DNA of 64,000 nt from Dimorphilus gyrociliatus (lineage: Eukaryota; Annelida; Polychaeta; Dinophilidae), in contig CAJFCJ010000005.1 of assembly GCA_904063045.1 (NCBI GenBank), forward strand, positions 3,749,689-3,813,688. The letters are read 5' to 3'. Below, piece after piece: positions 12,641 through 24,375 of the stretch (positions are counted from its first letter, which is position 1; the number at the start of each line of letters is the position of its first letter). The position numbers and the translations under genes are program-made. The notes beneath the pieces are model-generated. The model worked only from the letters and a program-made list of their open reading frames with translations, searched no databases and was not told the DNA's origin.

Positions 12641-13920
12641 GATATTTACATGTATTGTATACACAAATTACTTGCTCTCTTTGTACTAAGCTCGTATTAT
12701 CCAAGATTCTCATGTTGTACAAGATGAAAAATCATAAGAGAATACAGTAGTAATTTTCAGCTAGGCAATACTTTTATACCAAAAACAAAGGAAGCAGGAG
12801 AAGGTATACATGTTTAAGATTATATAGAAAATATGTTCTTCCCTTTGAAATTAAAAAATTGAAACTCTGAGAGAGAGAGAGAGAGAGGTATGCAAAATCA
12901 AAGAGCAGAAGAAAAGGAATAAAAAAAATTAAGAGAAATGATAGAAAGATAGATTAAGAGAATATAAATGAGAATTATTCTCTATATCGACTAGTGGACA
13001 TTATGTACAGAATATTGTTTATTTTAGCATTTAATAAATATATACAATGTAAATTATGATCTAATCCTAAATTAATAGCTTCTTCCTATCTATTCTTTAT
13101 CCTCCTACATATTTTCCTTTTTATAATCCGGTTTTGTTTATCATCTAATCTTGTCCGAAATGAATTTGGTACTTTAGGATACTTTACAATATATATGTAA
13201 ATATATAGTATATACGTGTTTTCGCGCGCTATTTAGACGCTTTCAATGAGAGGTTTATAAACAATATGCCAAGTATATGAAACGCGTGTATTAGATACAA
13301 ATTTATAAACTATATCTGCCATATAGCATATCCTATATTCCATATGCCATTTATCCATATACAGTATATATACTGTATATAAATACAATAACGTTTGATA
13401 GTACTATACTCCCTTTTATTGGAAAGTTTGTTAAATCTTAACCGCGAAAGATTATCTACTTTATATACAGTATATACTGTATATGTAACTGCGGGATATG
13501 TAAACTTAACTATATGAGTTGAAAGAGCATACATTCTCAATAGGGTTATCTGTTTATTACTGGAATATGCGGTGCGTAAACTGTATATTGATATTAAATA
13601 TCCTTAATATACTGATCTAAAAACTACGAGAATAATATCTATATATTTTGTTTTATTCTTGTTATTATTGATAACTAATAGCGAGTTTTAAATGTGCATT
13701 ATACAATATATATATATACTGTATATAGATGTTCTTCTATTTCAATGAGTATAACAAGCGTTATAGAGAATTATTTTGCTGCTGTAAATATTGTTTTATT
13801 TTGCAGTTTAGGCCAAGATCTTTCTCTCGTTTAAGATTTATATTTATAGGCTATTGACGTAACATTTAGTATTTTTCTAACATAAAAACATAAACAAGAT
13901 GAAAAAGTGATTTATACAAT
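11467..13920. other. Intergenic, convergent 3' ends of GlyR-like A (+) and NIT-GC A (-)
   Basis: A very AT-rich tail-to-tail spacer. It contains TA microsatellites (about 12590-12640) and three clusters of the recurring TATACAGTATA/TATACTGTATA motif (near 13357, 13462 and 13706). An AATAAA on the minus strand near 13795-13800 could serve NIT-GC A. I see no gene. Confidence 0.6.
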
Positions 13921-15113
13921 TTACGCTTGAGTATTCGCATGCGTCTGTGATGGCTTATACTGGATTTCCTCGATCTTGTAACCTTTTGGCGATGGCCACT
14001 TGGCAGAACCAATTAACCAATATGTGATAATTTCTTCTGATCCTTGTATTTGCGTGGACTCTCTTTCCTGGAATTGAAAGCCTCCAGCCAAGGTGAGAAG
14101 GTCGAATGTTGATGATGAAATGTGGATACATTGAGCTGTTAAAAAAACGGGCACTTACGAAAAATGTGGGCTATTTAAAACCGCTGGCGAATAGATAACT
14201 AGATATTTGATATTCGTTCCTCCGTCTGACGTTATCGTTAATTATAAACAAGAGAGCAGGCGGTGTTAAGGGGTCAATATTGAAATGTTTGGAAAAGCCT
14301 TATCTGACCACATTTTTTTACTTTAACCTACAACCTCTTCATATCACTTACGTAATCCCTTCGATTCCATTAAATTAGCTCTATTGACCGTTTTCCCGAA
14401 TAGACAATATCTCGGCATTTTCAGTCCAACAACGCCAGCTACCACAGGGCCACTATTCATCCCTATTCTTAATTTTAGCGTCGAATTGTCCAGATGCCAA
14501 ACGGACAATGTGCCAACTGAATGTAATAAATCTAAAGCCATATTAGCTATCTCTTTAGCGTGAGAATAACCGTTTCTCCTAGGAACGCCTGATGCAACCA
14601 TATAGGCGTCACCTGAAATAGTAAGAAATAAGCTAATGAATTAGACATTTTATTGATGAGTTGAGTGGAAAGAAGCCTTTCGCCGCTAACCTATAGTTTC
14701 TACTTTATAGACGTCATAGTTATCCGTCTTCTCATCGAATAATTTGTACAACATGTTAAGCATATCAACAACTTCAAGAGGAGTAGATCTGGCAGAAATA
14801 TCAGTGAAGCCAACTATATCGGAGAAATAGACCGTAGCTGATTCAAAATGTTCAGGCTCAATTTCCTCGCTCGATAAGAGTCTTTCGGCTATTGATCCGG
14901 GTAATATCTATATATTGTATAATAATGAATAGCCCAATTAAGAGAGAATGATGGAGAAAAATTGTCTTAATATTGAATTGACTTTTTAACCTTTTGTAAC
15001 CTCTACATCCAATCTAATTTCTTTTACTTACCCTTAATAAAAGGAACTTGGTCTTTTGCTTCTCATCTTGAAGTTCATCTGTCTGCTCTTTTAGGCTGGT
15101 AAAACATTAAATA

Positions 15114-15146
<33 letters not shown>

Positions 15147-16471
15147 TACAGTATACTGAACTACTAAGAGACGAAAGAGGTTAAAGGAAGGGAAAGGGGA
15201 GAGTAATATACAAAGACGGGAACATAGAAGGATAGATAATTAAATAAAATACATGAAACCTACCTTAGAGCAAAATTCTGAAGACCGGTTGTTAATTTAA
15301 GTATTGAATAGATAGTTATAGGAATCACAGATAGTACAATAACTATTAAGGACGTATAAGCTATCAAATTCTGTTTGGTTGTTACGAGTGTCTGCTCCAA
15401 CCAGATTGTTATATTATTTGTTAGTTCATCTTCAATTATTTTAAGTATATTTATATATGATGTTATATTACTTATCCATATATTCCCTCTTTGAACTGAT
15501 GGCGGTACTCTAATATTACGCTTTATCTCGTTTCTTAAATTTGTAAGGTCAATCTCTAGTTGACTATTCGTGTAATATTTATTAATTAATGTATTTATTC
15601 CTTCGGAATAGATTCCAGCTTTTTTCAAGTAGGAAATTCCCTCGGATTTTGTATCTACATACCAAACTAGATCCGACTGAGGCATGTAACCTCTGCCGAA
15701 GAATGTACTTCCGATTGCTCTTTCTTTACCAGTCATTTCTTTACCATGTATTAATAAATGGAAAGCGACTAAATCATTCCATTGTGGTAAATTTTTTGCA
15801 ATAATTATACCATCAACTAGAATTTGAATGAGTGCTTTATTTGCCTCCGAAAAGAATGTAATTTGTTCGTTTACCGGAGACGTTTTACCGTCCAAATTAC
15901 GTCTATTTTCTTTAATGTATTCGTGTAAACTTTGTCTTGAATCCAAATATCTCGGAGAACTGGCTGTTTTTCTCCATCCTTTAACATTAGTTAGAGCTTC
16001 GTCAGTTTCAACATATTTGAAACGAGATAAGTCTTCAAAAACTTCTGGAGATCCCTTAGAACTAACAAATAGGGCAGTACTGCCTCTCTCCTTTTGAAGT
16101 GCGTGTATAACTCCACTTATCTGAACGCTAAATGATATTGAATCTTTCACAGATACAGTTAAATTATATAAAACAAGTGCATTAACCACGGCTATTATTG
16201 ATTCAATCAATAAGATAACAATCGGGACACAGCACACTATAAGAATCTTTCCAAATTCCTTATTTCTGTTCCACTTTGTTTTAATTGCTTGACGATTAAA
16301 ATCTTCAGTCAACTCCTTTCCTTTAGTAGGAGTTTTCATACTTTTAGTATTAAACGGTGGTGAAATAGAATTTGAGGTGTGGTTACTTGCTGCAAGCTTA
16401 TCAGCTTCGATAGATGGAATAGAAGAGATTTTACTTACTGGAACGACTTTTCTTGTTGATTTTGAAGCCAT
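13921..16471 (-). CDS. NIT-domain receptor-type guanylate cyclase A
   Basis: Exons in transcript order: 16471-15264, 15095-15032, 14907-14691, 14612-14352, 14135-13921 (stop). Total 654 aa. Architecture: cytosolic N-terminus, TM1 (~75-100), extracellular NIT domain (~105-365, with [14 protein letters not shown] and a following TDEAL), TM2 (~370-392), a short signalling helix rich in Gln, Glu and Lys, then a class III cyclase domain (~425-640). Metal-binding [10 protein letters not shown], guanine-selecting Glu in KVETIGDAYM and Cys in PRYCLFG are present. However, the canonical VNTASRMES reads VNRANLMES: the catalytic Arg position is Leu, and the usual Asp of GDTVN is Lys. It lies 736 bp downstream of paralogue B on the same strand. 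NIT domains sense nitrate/nitrite in bacteria; in Platynereis NIT-GCs act in nitric oxide signalling. The ligand here is unknown. Confidence 0.92.
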
Positions 16472-17206
16472 TTCGACTATTTTTATTAAAAAATAAAATT
16501 TCTTCTATATTCCTGTTTGGCAAAGTATGCAAAATATGCTTTTACAATTTGAACTAAAAGAGAGCTTTTTGCTATCTTCTCTGTAATTAAAGGTGAATTT
16601 ATATATACAATATATACTGGTTAATTGCTATCTACATAGATATAAATTCCCTCTCTTTCGTATTCCTTTACCTATAATTTTATCCCGTTTTCGTTCCTTA
16701 TATACTTTTGATACACTTACAGAAAAGAGAAGGTAGCGCTAGAGTGTAAATTAAACATCTTATGAATATTAATTATTATAATTATTTTGTCATTTTCTAA
16801 CGTAATCATAATGATTAATGAATATTAGGATATTCCGGGATATGAATTTTTCTTTTTTCTCTAATTTAGATTTATTAATATTCACATAATGTAAAACATT
16901 ACACATACAAGTACACAAACACATATACATTGTATATATGTATATATATGTATATATGTGTATAGGTATACTAGTAAACTAATATTAAATCATTACTAAT
17001 GAATATACTGTATTACAAACCACACATCTTCTATTAAAATAGTTGGAATACGAAAAATATATGGTAGATAAGGATAACATACAAGAAATTAAAGAATGAT
17101 ATTTGATGTGGTCGTAGTAGTAGAAGTAGAGTCGTAGTTGTGGTGGTGGTGATGATGGTAATAATTATATCAATATTTATTCATTCTTTTTTAACTGCTT
17201 TCAAAG
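16472..17206. other. Spacer between the two NIT cyclase genes
   Basis: 736 bp separate the B stop from the A start. A minus-strand AATAAA at 17181-17176 lies just past the B stop, so B probably ends with its own poly(A) site. The spacer carries a GTA/GTG-rich simple stretch (about 17110-17160). An AG just before the A start (AATAG/TCGAAATGG) could be a cis- or trans-splice acceptor; I cannot tell which. Confidence 0.5.
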
Positions 17207-18345
17207 TCACGTTTGAGTTGAAGCGCTCTTGAATTTTTCATCCTGCAAGTCGAGATATAACTCTCTTCTAACTGGAAAAAGGTTAGAACCCAATAGCCAA
17301 AATGTGCACATGCTACCTTTTCCTTTGATTTCTATAATACCACGTTCAGCAATTTGAAAGCCACCCAAAGCTCTGAGGCAGTCACACGTAGCAGATGACA
17401 TTTGAATTCGTAGAGCTATCGTTTGAAAAGTCGAAAAAAGAGTAATTTTAATTAATTTTCAAGCTTATTTTAGATTTGTTGACATTTTTTTAACCTATGA
17501 TTTGACACGTTCTCTACTTTTCATTGATATGACATCAAATATCCACTTTTAGATAAAAAGAGTTAAAGACAAAAGTGAATTGTTACTAACGAAGTGATGT
17601 TGATTCCATTCTTGATGCAGTATTAACGCTATCGCCGAATAAACAATATCTTGGCATTTTCAATCCTAAAATGGGACGGAAAAGTAATAGAATATATATA
17701 CTGATAGGGAGAGAGAGAGGAAAAGAAAGAGAGGCAACTGTTACTTATTTATCTAATTACAATCAATTTTCTTATTAAGATATCAATTTAAGTAGAGAAA
17801 AGAAAGATAAATAGAAAGACAGAAAGAAAGGGAAAAAGATAGAGAATCTATTAATTAAAAATATCTTTATAATTATACAACTTACCTACAACACCAGCAA
17901 CAACGGTACCTTAAATGAAACAAAATTATGACCTTATTTTTTTCCTACTATTATGTAATATTACCAGAATTCAGGCCTATTCTGAGAAGCAATCCCTGTT
18001 CGCTGAGATGCGGAACTTTTAATTGTGGTATGGAATTTATTAAATCTAAAGCCATGTTTGCAATTTCTGAAGCATGTTGTATGCCATTTCGTTTAGGAAC
18101 ACCTGATGCAACCATATATGCATCTCCTGATTACGATGTTTTTGGACAAGAATTCAATGAAAACAAGAGAAATCGAATTATAACTTTGTAGATATGTTTG
18201 TTTTTACAATATAGTATCTATATACAGTATATATAATTGTGTTATCTTTTATACCTATAGTTTCAACTTTGTAGACATCGTATAGATCGGTCTTGTCGTC
18301 GAATAGATTGTATAAATTATTCAACATCGTAACAATCTAGTTAAA

Positions 18346-18381
<36 letters not shown>

Positions 18382-20552
18382 TTTTGCAATATATACAGTA
18401 TTATTATGAATATAAAATGATCAAATATTTTTAATTCAAACCTGAATTGGTGTTGATTTGGAAGATATTTCAGTAAATCCAACAATATCTGAAAAATAGA
18501 CTGTTGCTGATTCGTAGACTTCTGGTTCTATTTTTTCACATAATAAAAGTTTTTCAGCTATACTTTCAGGTAGCATCTGTAATAAGAAATAGAATAAGAA
18601 AGGAAACGAGTTAATATACAGATTATTTGTGTATGTAAGAACAGATAGCAACAAAGTTAAGCAATTGAGGGGGAAGAGAGAGAGAGAGAGAGAGAGAGAA
18701 ACAACAAGAAAAAGGAATGCAAGGAAAGATAAGCTTTAGCTATTAAAAAAACTAACTAATCTCGTTTAATTATTAATATCGATATTATTTTGTTTTATTA
18801 TTCTATACTCTTTCTTACCCGTTACTCTTATCTGTAACAAGATCACTGTCACCTCTCCTCTCTCTCTCTCCCTCTTTTACTCCTTTGTATCTCTTTCTAT
18901 TTTAATATTTATTTTAGTAGAAAGAGAAAGAAAGAGGATTGAAAATTAGGAGAATAATCGAAGGAAAATACTAAAAAAACACGGGGTTTAATAGTCATTA
19001 TAATTTATTTTTGGTGAAATTACCCTTAGTAGCAGGTACTTTGATTTTTGTTTTTCATCTTTTAACTCTTCTGTTTGTTCACGTAATCTAAGTAGAAAGA
19101 AAACAATAAAAATAACTTTAATCTTGCCAACTAAACAACGTTTATATTTGATTAATAACAATTAAGATTAGGATGTAGAGTTTTATTGATAAGAGAAATA
19201 AAGTAATATTACCCAACAGCGAAAGCGTGTATCCCGGAAGTTAGTCTATGCAGAAAATATATAATAATAGGAGATAAAAGTAAAACTAGGCCCATTAATG
19301 TTGAGTAAATTGCTAAAGTGTATTGTGAAGATTTTAACTGGCTGTTCAAATCAAGTTTTATTTTCAAAGCAAGATCGTCTTCAATTTCTTTTAACAGATT
19401 AATATATAGAGTCATGTTCTCGAACCACCATTTAGCCATTTGTACTGATTTATTTATTGGTCTATTTAACCCAATATCTGTTCTCATTTTGGACAATGTT
19501 CGGCTTAGAGATGTATTACTGAATCTGCCTTTCAAAGCAATTGTTACATCACTCGAATAAAGTTTCGCCTGAGAAAGATAAGATAGGCCATTCGATTTCC
19601 TTTCTAGATACTTTATAAGATTTGTTTGAGAGAATGAACCTGATGAAAAACACAAAACGAGAGATGCTAAAAAACGAAGTTGTATGACTTCGATATTAAC
19701 GAAATAATTTTGTAAAGTATACAATTTTTGAACTTATTAAAGCTTACCTGAAGTAAAATACGTGCTACCAAATGCTCTTTCAATTCCACCTAATTCCTTA
19801 CTTACAATCAGCATGTGAAAGGCAACGAGTACTTTCCACATATTTCCATTCTTACTGTTTTGAATAGTTTTTGACAAAAGAAGTATAAGATTCGAATTAA
19901 TATCAGTATAAAAGTCAAGTTCTCCTTGAATTGTCGAATTTTTAAAATTCAAATTTTCTCTATGATTTTTTATATAGGTGAGTAGAGATAATTTTGAATT
20001 CATATAATCAACACTGGAATAGTCTGGCCAGAATGGTAAATTTTTAATAGCCATATCGGTTAAAGGATATTTAAGACTCTCAAGCGATAGCTTAACAGTT
20101 TCGTCTCCTCCACTGCTTATGTACAAGACCGTTGTACCTCTTTCAATTTGTATGTTATGTACAACTTTACTTGATTGAATTGTAAATTCAATTGAAGATA
20201 GAATATTTTTAATCTGAATATAACTATCAGATATTTGAGATAGTGAAACAGCATTATATACTAGAAGAACAACCACTGGAATGAACGCAACTGTTATTAT
20301 TTTGGCGAGTTGCTTAAATCTTCCTCTCGAAGTAAAAGGATCATCCGAAATAAAATAGTCGAGAAATCTTCGAATACAACTTGCTTTAATTGTGACCATT
20401 TGTTCTTCCAAGTTACTGCGTTCCGATCTGATGGATGACACGTATAATGAACTGTGAAGTCCATTTGAGACGATACCTGATTCCCTTCTCCTAGTCGAAG
20501 AGGCTGATTCACTTATTGCTTTTTCCACGGACCGCCTAATCGAAAGATCCAT
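17207..20552 (-). CDS. NIT-domain receptor-type guanylate cyclase B
   Basis: Exons in transcript order: 20552-19748, 19639-19213, 19087-19024, 18576-18442, 18336-18255, 18126-17965, 17909-17886 (24-nt microexon), 17665-17591, 17415-17207 (stop). Total 660 aa. Same architecture as A: TM1 ~82-105; NIT domain with [14 protein letters not shown] and LTDMAI; TM2 ~380-402; linker helix; cyclase domain. The active site is complete: [27 protein letters not shown] and an intact VNTASRMES with the catalytic Asn and Arg. The microexon encodes most of GTVVAGVVG. Four introns here are absent from A, yet the flanking coding lengths match exactly in the cyclase domain. It is probably an active membrane cGMP synthase; whether it works as a homodimer or pairs with A is open. 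Confidence 0.93.
18349..18378. repeat. TA dinucleotide repeat in a NIT-GC B intron
   Basis: An uninterrupted TA run in the intron between cyclase-domain exons 18576-18442 and 18336-18255. NIT-GC A lacks an intron at this coding position. Confidence 0.9.
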
Positions 20553-20670
20553 GATGTCACGACCAATTTATGAAAAATCAAGATCAACCAAGAGCGTCAC
20601 GTTAGCTGACTATATTTGAGGAAAGATTAAGCGTCGTCTACTAAGGTGGCGCTCAAGGAGCAGAAGTAAT
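20553..20670 (-). promoter_or_regulatory. Probable 5' region/promoter of NIT-GC B
   Basis: A GC-richer island directly upstream of the B start codon, with CACG-type elements (GCGTCACG) and an AGGTGGCGC motif at 20644-20652. No TATA box or start site is evident. The assignment rests on position and composition. Confidence 0.35.
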
Positions 20671-21555
20671 CATTTCTAATACCTATTATTAAAAAAAGAA
20701 AAAACAAGAGTAATTCTACTAAACTAAAACAAACAAATATTCTCGGATTTCTCTTTGGATATTTATTAAATTTATAATTATTTCTTAAATATCAGTATAT
20801 ATAGTTTTATGATAATTTCAAAAAAAACAGGGGGAGCTCTTTCTGGGACAAAGGGGTTTTATCTCTGTTGAAAAAAAGACCTTTAATCTCTTCCCTTTTT
20901 TTGTTTCTTTTAATGTAAGTGGAGTAGCTTCCTATTGTCTTTTTCATTGAAATATCTAATTTGACTCCCCATTCACGATTTTGCAGTATATATATATGTA
21001 TGTTTTCAATAATTAATTTGTTATCTCTTATATTATAGCTCAAACAAAGTTAATACTCAAAATGACAGAAAAGTTCATAATAACTAATCTTTTAATAAAA
21101 TTTTTATAATGATACTAATTAACATAATCTAAAAGAAAGTAAGGAGAGAGATAAGGTAAGGAAGCTCAGTAGGTATATGGACAGAAAGTATAAAGTAATC
21201 CATGAGTATGTCTGCGATGTTTTTAATAAGGAGTAAAAGAGCAAAAGAGAGAAAAGAGGGACAAATATAGAGAGTAAGAAGAATCTTTTTTTTTGCACTG
21301 GTATTAATACATTTCTATATGTAAAAATTTTTTACAAGTACAATTTTTTATATATTTCATTTTATCTCTTTACGTTGTTCATGTTCAAAAGCCTATGCCT
21401 TAATAATATCTTCTTCGAAATAGCAATAATGATAGAGATAAAGGGAAAGAAGAAAGTATAAAGTACAAAATAATAATAATAATAATAAATATAAATAAGT
21501 ATGTAACTAGTAAATAATAGGAGAAACAAGTATAGATTAATAGATTAGTATATAT

Positions 21556-21595
<40 letters not shown>

Positions 21596-24375
21596 TATAT
21601 ACAGTATAATCATTATCTCTAATTCAATATTATCAAAATACCAAAACCAAACGGTAATTTTTTATTTTTGACTAAACAGCCTTTTAGTTTTAACTAAACA
21701 TTGCAAATTTCGTACCAGAAACAGGAACAGATCTTGCACCTGATAATTCTTTCCTTGCTCTCTCCTTTTCTCTTTCTTTCTCGCCCTCTCTCTCTCTCTT
21801 TCTCTTTCTCTTTCCCTGCTATCATTATAATGTTATGATATATAATTAGATAATTGGTATTGTTATTGGTATTGTTGACGCTAATGATTCTGAAAGAAGC
21901 AAATATAATTATGTATAGTATTTTTATCGACAATTTTCATTTGTGTAAAAGTTAGTTGGGTAAAATTTAACTGAGTGAGAAATTAAAAACGTCTGAGGCC
22001 TAAAATAGAAGGAAACATCTAAGATCAGGGACACGATATTAGAAAAAGGATCTACAGATGTGGAGTTTCCTTTTATACTGAAGTATAGACTAGAAAAGAT
22101 ACGACGAATATAGACAATAGAAAAAATATGATTATGGTATAGTCACGATCAAAGACTCTTCCTTTTCCGAATATATATTCAAAGTATAATCAAAAATTCT
22201 GATAAATTAAAGCTAACTATATTACGATGAAATAATTACATCGTTAAATATTAATAATAAGCTTAATAAGTATAAATATACTATTAATAATCTCATCTTT
22301 GGTTATATACAAACATATATATATATATATATATATATTAGTATATATTTATATCTACTTATATGTAAATTATGAAGTGAGAACAAGACTATTATACGCT
22401 CTACTTTCCTTAAGATAATATTTTTCTAGGTTGTTTAAAGGAAAATTTATGTATATATATATATATTATATAGACTTGCTTATGTAAAAAAAAAAGTCTA
22501 AAAGGTGTTTCGAGTTGACTATAACTCTCTATACTCAATTAAAAAAAAGAGTTAATAGTATAAGCTGCTTACGTACACACTAGTAGGTATATTACGCAGT
22601 GTATATATACAGTATTTGTACATATATATACCTCTCCTAAAAGAGCACGTTAGTTACGTGATCATAAGGTGCAAAAAGATTATAAAACGAAAATTATTTA
22701 CTTCTCTTGATCTAGAAACTTATCTTCTTAACTACCCACCAATAACTCTTGCTCTTTTTTCTCTTTGTTTCACCCTCGTTCTCTCGCTTTTCGCTCTTTC
22801 GCTTTCTCTTTTTCTCTTTTTCTCTTTTTCTTTTTTTCTTTCTTTCTCTCTTCTCTCTCTTCTCTCACTAATTGGCAAGTTTGAACTTTCTTTCAACAAC
22901 CAAAAGTTGGTTCCCAGTGCTAGGCAATTATATTAGCCTCTCTTCTAAGGCATAAATAAGAGCTTATTGATTACAGTAGCATAACGATTAATTATGGCAT
23001 ATTTATTGAAACACTGCAAAGGAGTTTGAGAACTGTTTTAATAAGTTTCGCAGAAAGGAAAAATTATTGAAAAAATTGAAGGTACTTCTTATACTATATG
23101 ATGCGAGAGAGATGGGGGAAAAAAACTCATCGCCAGCAGATTAGGCTAGGCAGAAGCGGCTTAATACGAAGGTCCCTAGCGAAATAAACCTTCAAGCGTT
23201 TTCTCTAAGGGTCATCAATGCCGTCATTTTCCTGAGTGGGTATCAGTTGTCTAAAAAGAAAAAAAAATGGAAAGGAAAGAGGCTAGAGAGGCGGGAGGAA
23301 GAAAGAAGGACAGGGAGGAAAATAGTAAAAAAAAAAAGAAAGTTTGAAGGTGTCTTATTCAAAAAAGAATATGAAAAGCTTATGTGAACGGTTATTTAAA
23401 GTTACATGTATTTATTTCTCTAATGATATTAATTGTGTCATGCTACCTTCTTCTCTTCCTTTTTGATAAAACTTTTTCCGTTTTGTGCGTAATTTTCTTC
23501 TTTAAAAAGTAAGACTCCTTGGAGAGAAAAAAGACGCACAAAATATTTAATACTAGTTAAATTAGGGGAAAATTTAGAAAAACTATTTCCTTTAATTTGC
23601 GTTAGATCTATGAATATAGCTCCTTTGCCATTTTTTTACTTATTTTACGTTCTCTTATTTTTACTTTTCAATATCCCTGAAAGCCAAAGGAGATGTTAAT
23701 CTACTTTTTTAAACTTCCATCAACACCTGACGAACTTCTCTCTTAGGGCCGAATAAATTTAGTTAATAAAGCTTAAAAGCTATATGCTTCCGCCCCAGCC
23801 AATTGGTCGCAGGCAAACAACCAAAAATTCTACTGGCTCTTAGAACACTTCCCCCTTATGACCTGACCCTTAGCTCTAAAAAATCTTTCCAATTTGTCAT
23901 GGAACGACGACTGGGGTTGGGTTCATTATATACAAACTGGATTTATCGAGATTTGCAGCGATATTTAACAATCGATATTCGTTACATGAAGAGAAGAATA
24001 AAAAGAAGAATAAAATAACAAAGACCGAATCGAAGAAGCAAAAGCAGACCAAGAAGAAGAAGAAGAAGAAGAAGAAGAGATAAACGAAAGAAATAAAATA
24101 GTTTAGATATACATACCAAACATACGTATGTAATACTAAATATATAAATAAAAAAAAGAGATTATCCGTTATCTTATCATTTCGTCTGTTAGCCTTTTTC
24201 TTGTTCTATTTTTTAATGGAAAATACATTCCTTAAGGTGCAATTAGAGCAACTATAACAAAAGATGAACAATTTTTTTCTTTTTCATAAAGATTATGTTA
24301 AAGGTCAAAAGAATATTAAGTGATAAGGAGTTTTATATTCATTTATCAATTTTATAGAAGATTTTCTTTTTTTTT
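20671..24375. other. Intergenic between NIT-GC B and the GPCR
   Basis: AT-rich. It contains a long TA run (21559-21591) and another at about 22315-22338, a C/T-rich block (about 22740-22870) and a G/A-rich block (about 23230-23340). I see nothing protein-like with splice support on either strand. Confidence 0.6.
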
